Below, in pieces: positions 27,754 through 37,383 of a stretch of 64,000 bases of DNA. The notes beneath the pieces are model-generated. The model searched no databases, was not told where the DNA came from, and was given only the letters and a program-made list of their open reading frames with translations. The stretch's first letter is position 1. Every line of letters begins with the position of its first letter. A program made the translations under genes and the position numbers. Source of the stretch: an uncultured Muribaculaceae bacterium (lineage in GTDB: Bacteria > Bacteroidota > Bacteroidia > Bacteroidales > Muribaculaceae); the NCBI GenBank assembly GCA_910587355.1, contig CAJUKF010000006.1, positions 22,519 to 86,518 on the forward strand, given 5' to 3'.

Positions 27754-30006
27754 TTATTTAATCAAAACCTTTTTCCCGTTTATGATATATAAGCCGGGAG
27801 TGAGCCGGTTTTCTGCCTCTCGCACCGGAATATTCCTGTATATCAATACGCCTTTGATATTATATACGGTCAGCATTGAATCATCGTCGGCAAAGATGGA
27901 ATGAATACCACTCTTGTCAGAAGTTGTGCCATATATATCCAGATTATAAGCAGGCATAGTTTCAGGAACTGTTATATTCCAGCCGTCAAATAGTTTGTCA
28001 TCCGGTATTTCGGGCTCGGGAATGCTGATAGAGGCACCATACTCAATCATCTCATCATAATATACGTCCCCGTCAAGATAGACAGTCAGTTTGTAGCTGT
28101 TTACAGAGAATGAACCGCTGACGGTGACATCTTTTGCGGGCATTGTCTCGGGCAAGCCTTCCCAACCGGAGAATGTGTAGCCCTCTTTCTCGGGCAGAGC
28201 TTCAGGCGTGACAGCCGTGCCATAGTCAACGTCGAGAGTTTTGTATGTCTCGCCATCGACGAGGTAGGTAAGCTTATACGAGTTGACCTTGTAGCTTCCT
28301 GTGATTTCGATGTCGTGCGAGGGCATTGTTTCGGGCACATTCTGCCAGCCGGCAAAAGTGTGGCCCTCCTTTTCTGGAACTTCGGGAGCTGTCACCGGCT
28401 GAGCGAACACTACAGTCTTTGTCTCAATCACCAGGTCGCCAATTTTGAATGTGGCGTTGTAGCTGTTGACGGAGAATGAGCCCCTGACGGTGACGTCTTT
28501 CGCGGGCATTGTCTCGGGCAATCCCTCCCATCCGGAGAAAGTATGGCCCTCTTTCTCGGGCATAGCCTCCGGTATTATAGCCGTGCCATAGTCAACGTCG
28601 AGAGTTTTGTATGTCTCGCCGTCGACGAGGTAGGTAAGCTTATACGAGTTGACCTTGTAGCTTCCTGTGATTTCGATGTCGTGCGAGGGCATTGTTTCGG
28701 GCACATTCTGCCAGCCGGCAAAAGTGTGGCCCTCCTTTTCTGGAACTTCGGGAGCTGTCACGGGCTGAGCGAACACAACAGTCTTTGTCTCAATCACCTC
28801 ATCGCCAATCTTGAATGTGGCGTTGTAGCTGTTTACAGAGAACGAGCCGCTGACGGTGACATCTTTTGCGGGCATCGTCTCGGGCAAGCCTTCCCAACCG
28901 GAGAATGTGTGGCCCTCTTTCTCGGGCAGAGCTTCAGGCGTGACAGCCGTGCCATAGTCAATGTCGAGAGATTTGTAAGTCTCGTCATCGACGAGGTAGG
29001 TAAGCTTATACGAGTTGACCTTGTAGCTTCCTGTGATTTCGATGTCGTGCGAAGGCATTGTTTCGGGTACATTCTGCCAGCCGGTGAAAGTGTGTCCCTC
29101 CTTTTCGGGCGCCTCGGGCGCAGTCACGGGCTGAGCGAACACAACAGGCTTTATCTCAATCACCTCGTCGCCAATCTTGAATGTGGCGTTGTAGCTGTTG
29201 ACGGAGAATGAGCCCCTGACGGTGACGTCTTTCGCGGGCATTGTCTCGGGCAATCCCTCCCATCCGGAGAAAGTATGGCCCTCTTTCTCGGGCATAGCCT
29301 CCGGTATTATAGCCGTGCCATAGTCAATGTCATATTCCCTGTAGGATTCGCCGTCAACATTATAAACAAGTTTATAGGAGTTGATGCCAAACTCTGCGGT
29401 AAGAGTTATATTCTCATTGACAATGACAGTTCGGGGATTTTCGGTGTTTCCGTCCGACCATTTTTCAAAATGGCGGCCTTCTGCCGGAGTTGCGCTTATT
29501 GTCAGTTCAGTGTTTTCGGCTATTCTGCCGCCTTCCTGATTGATAGAACCGCCCTCACCGGCCGACAAGCTTACATCATAATGCAGGATAATTTTAACGA
29601 TATAAGGCTCTGACGGATATCCGAGTCTGCCGTTGGATTCAAAGTTGAACGAAACTCCGTCGACCGGCAGAATCTCATCGGTCGTCTTGTTATAGTATCT
29701 GAATGTCATTTTCTCTCCCGATTCCTGATTGCTCCGGGTCCGGAGATAAAGACATTCCTTGCCATCGCCTAATGACAGGCGTTCGGCTGTTCCGCGGCAT
29801 TCATCGCCGCAGAATACCGCCACATCATATTGCGAATAATCCATAGGGCCCGACACAAAATTCATGTCGAGATACAGACTCATGTCATATCGGTAATCGC
29901 TCGGATTGACTGTCCACGATGTCGAGGCAGTAGCCCCGACACCGTTTAGGACAATCATCAAAAGAGCAATTATCGAATTACGGTATTTGATAATTGAATT
30001 CTTCAT
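27754..30006 (-). CDS. secreted protein with InlB-type (Flg_new) tandem repeats
   Basis: 750 aa. Signal peptide (about 1-26), an N-terminal beta domain (SWTVNPSDYRYDMSLYLDMN), a divergent InlB B-repeat (GEGGSI...TPAEGRHFEKWSDG), then seven 61-residue repeats in two alternating types (about 209-635) plus one diverged copy. Each repeat ends in PEKEGHTFSGW...PETMPAKDV. The C-terminus (YNIKGVLIYRNIP...NGKKVLIK) resembles a type IX secretion sorting tail. Likely a surface or secreted adhesive stalk; function inferred only. Last gene of a minus-strand operon, 18 nt after its neighbour. Confidence 0.75.
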   Translation of the reverse strand: MKNSIIKYRNSIIALLMIVLNGVGATASTSWTVNPSDYRYDMSLYLDMNFVSGPMDYSQYDVAVFCGDECRGTAERLSLGDGKECLYLRTRSNQESGEKMTFRYYNKTTDEILPVDGVSFNFESNGRLGYPSEPYIVKIILHYDVSLSAGEGGSINQEGGRIAENTELTISATPAEGRHFEKWSDGNTENPRTVIVNENITLTAEFGINSYKLVYNVDGESYREYDIDYGTAIIPEAMPEKEGHTFSGWEGLPETMPAKDVTVRGSFSVNSYNATFKIGDEVIEIKPVVFAQPVTAPEAPEKEGHTFTGWQNVPETMPSHDIEITGSYKVNSYKLTYLVDDETYKSLDIDYGTAVTPEALPEKEGHTFSGWEGLPETMPAKDVTVSGSFSVNSYNATFKIGDEVIETKTVVFAQPVTAPEVPEKEGHTFAGWQNVPETMPSHDIEITGSYKVNSYKLTYLVDGETYKTLDVDYGTAIIPEAMPEKEGHTFSGWEGLPETMPAKDVTVRGSFSVNSYNATFKIGDLVIETKTVVFAQPVTAPEVPEKEGHTFAGWQNVPETMPSHDIEITGSYKVNSYKLTYLVDGETYKTLDVDYGTAVTPEALPEKEGYTFSGWEGLPETMPAKDVTVSGSFSVNSYKLTVYLDGDVYYDEMIEYGASISIPEPEIPDDKLFDGWNITVPETMPAYNLDIYGTTSDKSGIHSIFADDDSMLTVYNIKGVLIYRNIPVREAENRLTPGLYIINGKKVLIK
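28102..29382 (-). repeat. 366-bp tandem repeats, 3.5 copies
   Basis: The alternating 61-residue protein repeats correspond to a 366-bp DNA period. Long stretches are nearly identical between copies, for example the segments near 28260, 28626 and 28992. This level of DNA identity suggests recent expansion or ongoing homogenisation. Confidence 0.9.
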
Positions 30007-30024
30007 TTAGTTTATGGCATTATC

Positions 30025-33000
30025 TTAACGCACAGCTACTTTATGGTAGGTATACTCGCCGTTGCCATTGACTATAACTACATAGACACCTGTTGTCAAG
30101 GTTGAAATTCTGATTCCTGATTCAGATACATTGGTCTCGCGAATAAGTTTCTGACCGTTTGTGTCATAAACTTCCACAAGGTCGATGTCGTCGGCTGCGA
30201 TTCCTTTGATACGGAGCATATCGCCTTCTGTCCACACTTCTATGTTGCCGTCATACTTCACATCGGCCATGCCGCTATGCGCATTGATTGCTATGACATA
30301 GGGATTGAATATGTCTCCCACGACAGTCTCACTGAACGTAAGACCGGCATTGTTGGCGTAGTCGGTTTCTCCGTCAAGATTGCTGACGCGGAATGTAATC
30401 TTGTCTTTGACATTGCCGTAGACATTCATCATCACCAGTCCGTCGACAACACGGGCGATACCGCGGCACTCTGTTCCGCAGAAAGCAGCTACCAGATAGT
30501 CTTCGTTATTCAGTGGCAGACCGTCATTGTCGCCGAGTGTGGCCACGAGCGGCATAATCACTCCGTATTTGTGTATGTCGAGTACGAGCGGCAGACTGCC
30601 GGAGATGCCGGGAGCATATTTGGCGGAAGCGTTCGAGACAATAGAGGTGTTGTAGACCACATTCTTTGCCGACTGGCTCTGATACATGTATCCCATACCG
30701 GGCGACATGGTCTCGAGTGTGCCCACCCACTTTTCGCCGTCGAACTGTGCGAAGCCATTCTGTCCGACTACTACGTCAAGCGTTTCGGCTGCTGTAGGAG
30801 CAAAAGCCTCGTCGACCGACATGGTCTGGCTCTCTGGATAGCCGAGCCAGTTCCAGCCGGCGTTGACAGCGATAGGAGTGGCGGGATTCCACGCTATGTC
30901 GCTCAGACGCTGACGGGCTGTGGCCGTCGTTGTCTCCACTTTATAGCTTTCCGATGCTGAAAGTTCGCTGAGCGAGCCTACCAGACCGAGCTGCGGGTCA
31001 CGGATTATTTCCTGAGTCTGACTGAGTATGCGTGCCACACCTTCATCGGCGGTCAGCTCGGAGGCTGCTATTGCGCTTTCGAAGTTATGCGACATCCATG
31101 TCCAGCCGGCAGGCATCTGGAAGTCCATATCCGAGTGTTTAAGAGTATAGTTGAACTCTACGGTCTCGGAAACGTCTTCATCACCGTTGCCCACCGAAGT
31201 CATGGCGAGAATCTTAGTGTCATCATTTATTACGATAGGCACGGTGTATTTGCGGCGTGTGCCGTTTTCGTCACAGGGACATGAGCCGTCGGTGGTGAAG
31301 TAGATTGTAGCGTCCTTTGATTCGGTGCTGAGCACAATCTTCGTTCCGCGATAGACAGCTGTGCCGCTTGCCCTTGATGATTTAGGAGCTTCGGCTGTGA
31401 TGATTTCGGTAACGACGTCGACCATTGCGGAGCCGGTCGCTGTGACATCTTCAATAGAGAACGTCAGTTGCGAGCGGCCGGGCAGCTCTCCTTTGACTTT
31501 GACTACGGCCTTGCCTTCGTCGTCAAGGGTAGCTTCGCTTAGGTCTGTCGATGCGATAAGGTCTGAAGAGTTGGCGATATGGAGCTTGCGGCCCACGGCT
31601 GCCTCATAAGGCATTGCATAGACTGTAATCTCTTTTTCGCCGCCATAAAGCACCTTCACATCATCGGCAACTATCATCTGCACCTCTTTCTCTACATCGA
31701 GCACCTGGCTGAAGGTCTCTGTCATGGGGATGCCGGCGTATGAAAGCACATTGCGGCTCACGGTCACGCGTATTTCGCCGGTAGTAGCACTCAGTTTTTC
31801 TGCGGGTACAAAACGTATACGCGAAGCGTAGCGGATTGCATCGGCATCATTCTCGTCGGCATATTCATCGGCAAGTTCGGAATCTATAAACAGGATTTCG
31901 CCGGTGAGTTTCTCGCCGTTGGCAGTTACATAGATATTGGCAGTGGTAAGCGTTGACAAATCCATATATTTGTCGAACTGTAGCTCTACACCTTCTTCGT
32001 AAGCGCGGGCTTCGGTAACTTCGGGCTGCTTGTTCTGAACAATGCCGATATTCACCTCAAGCTGCGGAGGAGGCACGGGGAGCCATTCGCTGTAAGCGGT
32101 CTGATAACCGTCTTTCTCGAACTTGACCTGCCACAGACCCTGCGGCACGTCCCACTGGTACATGCCGTTTGCGTCGGTAAAGAGCGGGTTCTTTTGAGCA
32201 TATTCCTCGGCATCCCAGAGAATGATTTCCTCATACGGGTCACCGTACATATCCTCCTTGGTCTCCTTGTAGTAAATCGCAGCCTGAACGCCTTCTACGC
32301 GATTGGTCGGAATTGCTTCGTAGACAAAGCCGGAGGGGTCCATGACATTTTCGGTCTTGGGGCAACCGGACTGATGGTCGCCGCCTTTCCCTTTCGGGCC
32401 GGTCTTGCCATTTCCTCCACCATTACCGCCTCCGGTATTTGGCTTAGGGTCCTCACAAGGTGGCATACCTTCTTCTCCACATTCTTTCTTTTTGCACTGT
32501 AGTGAAGCGATTTCGGCTTCTGTGGTTCGAATGAATGCGTCACGAGACTTACTATATAAAGCATTTATTCCATATGAAAGGGCTATTTTCCCGATTGCAA
32601 CTAAAGCGACACCGAGAGAAGAACCACCGGTGGCGGGTGCTGCGGTAACAGATGGGCCTATACTGAATAGAGCACATACATCGGCAGTAATATTTGCGAC
32701 ATAATATAGACCCGCTGTTACACCGGCATTTCGAATGCTTCCTCGAATATTATCGGCTCGTTGCTGCTCTTTCTCGCATGGGTCGGGCACACTGAAATAA
32801 AGATTGATGAATCTATCCAGGTCGGCTTTACAATCTATGAAATTGGATATAACACCGCATGCGCCAAATAATTTCCCAACGGCCTGGGCCCTTAGATTTG
32901 TTAATCCTGACTTAATGCCATTAAGTGTTTTTACTTGAGTTTTCCACCCTTCGCATGTAAACTCAAGAGCTGTAATCCTTATAGATGCTATATTTTCGCC

Positions 33001-36000
33001 GGATGCTTTAAGCATCTTCAATTTACCTAATTCCCGTGCAGCACAGCGATGACCTTCTTGTGCGAATTTGAGACCGCCATCGATGTGTTGAACAACCTCA
33101 TCAATAGCGCCTAGTAATTTGTTCAGCAAATCAGTGGCAATCTTAATTTTTTCGCCTATTGTATTAGAGTGTTTGCTGATTTCAGCCACGCCATTTGCAG
33201 ACGCACGGTTATATTTTGCAAGTTCAGAATCCGAATTGAATGTTATGTTATAACATATATTCTCTTCAAAATCCAGCAAGATATAGGCGGTTTCAGTAGC
33301 TTTTGCGAAAATTAATTTGTTCCCTGAGACATTTAATTTCTCATAAGTATTGTCTTCTGAGATTATAGTTTGGTCAAATCCGTCGCATGAAGTAACTGTA
33401 ATATTACCTATTCCCAATTCTTCCGGAAGGGTATAATCTATCTCAGTCAGTTTGGTGTTTAAAAAGTCATCAATTGAGTTTTCTCCGTATTCCTGTTTAA
33501 ACTTTTCAAGCATTTCTATTACTTCATTCTCATCCCAATCACTCGAAAGGGGAGTGGAGATACCTAAAAGCTCTTCAAGTTCTGTGTTTAATCTGTCAAT
33601 GGCATCAAGGTCAATTGATTCTTTATTCAGTTCTTCATTGATTTGTCTGTAAACGTCATCGATGGAAACGTTCTGGGCTTTTACTTGTTCCTGAAGAGAT
33701 GACAGATGACCATATTCGGCGAGTAACTGGTTATTGTCAATAATTTTATCCGATATAGCGTCAAAGTCTACGCTGACATTCTCGGGCAATGAATTGGAAT
33801 CAAAATCGCGTTGAGCTATCCAACAATGCTTTTTCTCATCATATTTAGGATATAATGCTACAACATTGCCTGTGATTGTGTGCACATATAAAATTACATT
33901 GAAAATTCTTTCAGGGTCGTTATCGGTAAAATCCAACATGAAAGTAAATGTCGGATATGATGGCCAATACCAATACGCCGGTTGTTCTTTAGGATTTTGG
34001 AAATCATAAACTGTAGTATAATCGCACAAATCAAGCGACGAGGCCGGATGAGCGGTATTTACCATAGTGACCTTAGAAACCATAAGGGCATTGTAATCAT
34101 AGAGTATGTTCTTTGATTCCGTAGTCAATTTATTGTCGTTAGCTGTTGTGATTTCTGCATAAATCGCATGTCGGGATAAATTATAGGGGTTGTCTAATGT
34201 ACATTCCACAGACCATGAGCCGATGGAATTTACCCGGCCGTTTCCTATTTCAATACCCGAGTCGAATACCTTGACAGATGAATTTGCAGGTCCGAAACCC
34301 GTTGCTGTGAATTTATTTCCTGCAGTTACACCGGGCACTGTAATTTCAAGTTCTTTGATTTCAGCAACAGCCGAGCCAATCGGCTGAGTCAAGGTTTTGC
34401 CATTGTAATCGAAGACAATTGAGGCCGTGGCATTGAACGAGCCGCCGTTTGTGGGAACAACGCAGAAACGGGTCTGACTCTGGTAGTTTTTGCCGAACTG
34501 AATCGTGAGGCGATTGTTGTCGAGTGTATAGGGCAAAAGGTTAGGGCCTTGGATTACCGACTGCTCCACAAAATCGCAGGCTTCAGGAAGGTCGACAACG
34601 AGAGCGACATTGCTTATGTCGTTCTTGTATACTCCTTTGAAGTCGATTGCCGAGCGGAGGGTTAGGTAATTGCCGGTAGTGATACTGCTCTTGTTCGACG
34701 AGAAACTTGTCGAGGAATTTGTGTAGTAGAACAGACTTTCGTCAAATGCGGGTATTTCTGCATTCTTGACTTCGGCAAGTTTGCCGCTTTCAACTTTGAC
34801 ACTGTTCTTCACATAATCCTTGCCCTCGGCAAGACCGATTTCATCGAAATTGCTTAAGCGCAGAATCGAGTTCATCAGGTCGGACCGGCCCATTGTCACA
34901 ATAGTATATTGGCCGTCTTCCAGTTCGGTGAAAGTAGCCTTTGCCTCTGCGTATGTCAATTTCTTAAGCAGTTCGCCTTTCGAGGAATACAGCATTGCAA
35001 TCACGGCAGGATTGTCGGTCATCTCGAACGAAGCCGCGATGCCGCCTTTGCTTACGATGTCGAATGTGACCTCTGCACGCTGATTCTCGTCTACCGTTAC
35101 CGTACGCTCTATCGGAGCAAAAGCCCCGGTTTTTGAAGTTGCGGTCAGCCGCAGTTCATCGCCTGCGTTGATGTTTTCATCAAGCACTGCAAGAACCGGG
35201 TACTGAAGAGAAACATCGTTGTGAGCGCGACTCTGAGTGATATTGAACACACTGAGCGCCACATTCTGATAGTCGGAATAATAATCCTCGGCATCCTCGG
35301 CTCCTGCGGCCTGATATGTGAAGCCGTAGTTGACGCGGGCACCGACAATCGATTTCAGCGTAGTCTTGCCCAGGTCAAAAGCCGATATATTTGTCTCAAA
35401 AGCTCCGATAGTATCGTTTACATTTACGCACTCCATGGCGGCAAATGTAAGGCATGTTTCGGGTGCGTCAAGTACTGAAAGCGTCCACAGACCCTTGCGG
35501 TCGGTTTTTGCGGTGAATGTCTTGGTATATTTGCCGTTGAGTGTCTGGCTCACCGATACCGAAGCGCCTGACAGGGCCATGCCGTCGCCGTCGACCACTG
35601 CGCCTGTCAGTTCAATAGAGCGGAATGGCGCGAGGGTGATGTCGCATACGTTCTGTCCTTCTCCGACAGTGAGGAGAGCGTCTTCGGGAGTCGCGTAAAC
35701 CGTGCCGAGGTCATTGTCGAGTGTAACGCGGCATATGAGTTGCTGTCCGTCGGGAACCTCACCGAGAGAGGTTGCTTTGCGGAGATATGTCGCAGTACCG
35801 TCTGCAAGCGGTTTGAGCCATTCGACTGTCAGGCGGTCGGTGACATCGCTTCCGTCTGCCCCTAAGACTCTTGCATAGACGGTATAGAGCGGTCTGAGAT
35901 TATCAAATGTAACTTCAATGTCATTGTCAGGAATAATGACACTCTCAATGCGTCCGATTTCAAGGCCTGCCTGCGAGAACATATAGATATTATATTGTTC

Positions 36001-37368
36001 ATCTTTCTGCAAGCCATTGAAAGTATAGAGCATACGGTTTGAAATTACATATTTCTGACGTACGCCGGTATTGATGTTCACCAGCTCAATCGAGTTGTTT
36101 CTGTATCGCCCGTCGGAGGCGTCGGCCGGCAGATTCACCTGGAGCACATGTGCGTCGTTGCTTATCGGCAGAATGGTGAAATCCTTCCAAAACTCAGCAT
36201 TGCTGTACAACTCAATTGCCGATGCCGGAACATAGAGCGTGCAATTATTCTTATTCGTGAAGTTGCTGAAGGTATAAGAGTCACATGCAGGCGGTTCCTG
36301 CGCATACAGTGTCAGGGAGGCGAGATTGGCGCAATTGTTGAAAGCATAGTTGCCGATGGCCGTAATGGTACTTGGCAAAACTATGTCCGACGCGCTCATC
36401 AATGAGAATGAATATGACGGAATTGACGTTAAACCGCCGGTGCGTGAGAGGTCAATCGTTCCTGTATTTGTCAGATAGTTTATATTGCCGAGGTCATTTG
36501 ATGTCAGCTGACCCTTGACAATCAGACTGCTGATATTTGAGAAATTGACATTTCCGTTGTCATCGTTCCCTATCAGATTGGTCAGAGCATCGTAGAGATT
36601 GCCCGGAGTGAAGTCATCAATAATCACCTGCCCGGTGTTGGCATTGTAGTAGTTCGCACCGGGATTGGCAGGCGAGGCCGGATTATAGGTAAAGTATGCG
36701 GCAATGTCAAGCGCTTTTTCTCCCATTGTTATTTCAAACGGAGACGTTGTCTGGGCTTGCGTTTCGCCGTTTATTGTCCAGCTTGTCAACTGCCAGCCCG
36801 AATTGGGATAAGCATATATCGTGCGGCTGCTGTTCTCTTCCATGTCGAATGCCTTGGACGGGCTGAAAGAAGCGGCTCCCGAAGGAATCGCACGTATCAC
36901 CACAGGGTGTTTGACCTTCTGCTCTTCCGGGCTCGGATTGCCGGGATTTTCCGGATTATAGATAAAGTTTGCCACAATAGTGACATCATATTCCGGCATC
37001 ACATATTCGAAAGACGAAGCATTGGATACTTCTTTGCCTTCAATAGTACAATTCTTGAATTCAAAGCCGCTGTTATTGCTGCAATAAATATTGGTTCGCT
37101 CTCCGGCTTTTAACTCGGAAGAGCCTGCAGATACATATCCGGCTCCCGAAGGATTGGCAACCACTGTGAGGCGATAGGTTTTCTCGGTTTCTTCGGGGTT
37201 TTCACCCGGGTTGCCAGGCGAATCAGGATTGTATTCTTCTCCGATGCCTGTGGACTTCGGTAGAGTTTCGTTTGCCATGGTGCCATAATGGCACATTCCT
37301 GCAAGCAGGAGTACCATTATGAGACGACAAACGATTCTCGGGAAGCCCGATTTTATTATATTGTTCAT
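30025..37368 (-). CDS. very large secreted multidomain protein
   Basis: 2447 aa. In order: signal peptide (about 1-33); two InlB-like beta repeats (about 65-240); a BspA-type leucine-rich segment (LPSTITAIGNYAFNNCANLASL, near 330); carboxypeptidase-regulatory and Ig-like domains; a helical, AT-rich central block (about 1070-1640) with coiled coils, a hydrophobic stretch and a Gly/Cys-rich linker; another carboxypeptidase-regulatory domain (GMYQWDVPQGLWQVKF); a chitobiase C-terminal-like domain (ATIYFTTDGSCPC); and a C-terminal sorting-like tail (TTGVYVVIVNGNGEYTYHKV). Probably a surface-exposed adhesin or scaffold. It lies 15 nt after the broken BspA-like gene, in one operon. Confidence 0.7.
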   Translation of the reverse strand: MNNIIKSGFPRIVCRLIMVLLLAGMCHYGTMANETLPKSTGIGEEYNPDSPGNPGENPEETEKTYRLTVVANPSGAGYVSAGSSELKAGERTNIYCSNNSGFEFKNCTIEGKEVSNASSFEYVMPEYDVTIVANFIYNPENPGNPSPEEQKVKHPVVIRAIPSGAASFSPSKAFDMEENSSRTIYAYPNSGWQLTSWTINGETQAQTTSPFEITMGEKALDIAAYFTYNPASPANPGANYYNANTGQVIIDDFTPGNLYDALTNLIGNDDNGNVNFSNISSLIVKGQLTSNDLGNINYLTNTGTIDLSRTGGLTSIPSYSFSLMSASDIVLPSTITAIGNYAFNNCANLASLTLYAQEPPACDSYTFSNFTNKNNCTLYVPASAIELYSNAEFWKDFTILPISNDAHVLQVNLPADASDGRYRNNSIELVNINTGVRQKYVISNRMLYTFNGLQKDEQYNIYMFSQAGLEIGRIESVIIPDNDIEVTFDNLRPLYTVYARVLGADGSDVTDRLTVEWLKPLADGTATYLRKATSLGEVPDGQQLICRVTLDNDLGTVYATPEDALLTVGEGQNVCDITLAPFRSIELTGAVVDGDGMALSGASVSVSQTLNGKYTKTFTAKTDRKGLWTLSVLDAPETCLTFAAMECVNVNDTIGAFETNISAFDLGKTTLKSIVGARVNYGFTYQAAGAEDAEDYYSDYQNVALSVFNITQSRAHNDVSLQYPVLAVLDENINAGDELRLTATSKTGAFAPIERTVTVDENQRAEVTFDIVSKGGIAASFEMTDNPAVIAMLYSSKGELLKKLTYAEAKATFTELEDGQYTIVTMGRSDLMNSILRLSNFDEIGLAEGKDYVKNSVKVESGKLAEVKNAEIPAFDESLFYYTNSSTSFSSNKSSITTGNYLTLRSAIDFKGVYKNDISNVALVVDLPEACDFVEQSVIQGPNLLPYTLDNNRLTIQFGKNYQSQTRFCVVPTNGGSFNATASIVFDYNGKTLTQPIGSAVAEIKELEITVPGVTAGNKFTATGFGPANSSVKVFDSGIEIGNGRVNSIGSWSVECTLDNPYNLSRHAIYAEITTANDNKLTTESKNILYDYNALMVSKVTMVNTAHPASSLDLCDYTTVYDFQNPKEQPAYWYWPSYPTFTFMLDFTDNDPERIFNVILYVHTITGNVVALYPKYDEKKHCWIAQRDFDSNSLPENVSVDFDAISDKIIDNNQLLAEYGHLSSLQEQVKAQNVSIDDVYRQINEELNKESIDLDAIDRLNTELEELLGISTPLSSDWDENEVIEMLEKFKQEYGENSIDDFLNTKLTEIDYTLPEELGIGNITVTSCDGFDQTIISEDNTYEKLNVSGNKLIFAKATETAYILLDFEENICYNITFNSDSELAKYNRASANGVAEISKHSNTIGEKIKIATDLLNKLLGAIDEVVQHIDGGLKFAQEGHRCAARELGKLKMLKASGENIASIRITALEFTCEGWKTQVKTLNGIKSGLTNLRAQAVGKLFGACGVISNFIDCKADLDRFINLYFSVPDPCEKEQQRADNIRGSIRNAGVTAGLYYVANITADVCALFSIGPSVTAAPATGGSSLGVALVAIGKIALSYGINALYSKSRDAFIRTTEAEIASLQCKKKECGEEGMPPCEDPKPNTGGGNGGGNGKTGPKGKGGDHQSGCPKTENVMDPSGFVYEAIPTNRVEGVQAAIYYKETKEDMYGDPYEEIILWDAEEYAQKNPLFTDANGMYQWDVPQGLWQVKFEKDGYQTAYSEWLPVPPPQLEVNIGIVQNKQPEVTEARAYEEGVELQFDKYMDLSTLTTANIYVTANGEKLTGEILFIDSELADEYADENDADAIRYASRIRFVPAEKLSATTGEIRVTVSRNVLSYAGIPMTETFSQVLDVEKEVQMIVADDVKVLYGGEKEITVYAMPYEAAVGRKLHIANSSDLIASTDLSEATLDDEGKAVVKVKGELPGRSQLTFSIEDVTATGSAMVDVVTEIITAEAPKSSRASGTAVYRGTKIVLSTESKDATIYFTTDGSCPCDENGTRRKYTVPIVINDDTKILAMTSVGNGDEDVSETVEFNYTLKHSDMDFQMPAGWTWMSHNFESAIAASELTADEGVARILSQTQEIIRDPQLGLVGSLSELSASESYKVETTTATARQRLSDIAWNPATPIAVNAGWNWLGYPESQTMSVDEAFAPTAAETLDVVVGQNGFAQFDGEKWVGTLETMSPGMGYMYQSQSAKNVVYNTSIVSNASAKYAPGISGSLPLVLDIHKYGVIMPLVATLGDNDGLPLNNEDYLVAAFCGTECRGIARVVDGLVMMNVYGNVKDKITFRVSNLDGETDYANNAGLTFSETVVGDIFNPYVIAINAHSGMADVKYDGNIEVWTEGDMLRIKGIAADDIDLVEVYDTNGQKLIRETNVSESGIRISTLTTGVYVVIVNGNGEYTYHKVAVR

Positions 37369-37383
37369 TTGTCGTTATCGGTT

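Noticed and set aside
28543..29211. Plus-strand 222-aa frame opposite the InlB-repeat gene
   Set aside because: It repeats with the 366-bp period of the real gene on the other strand and is its mirror.
28102..29382. CRISPR-like array
   Set aside because: The period is 366 bp with no short repeat/spacer pattern, and it encodes protein domains.
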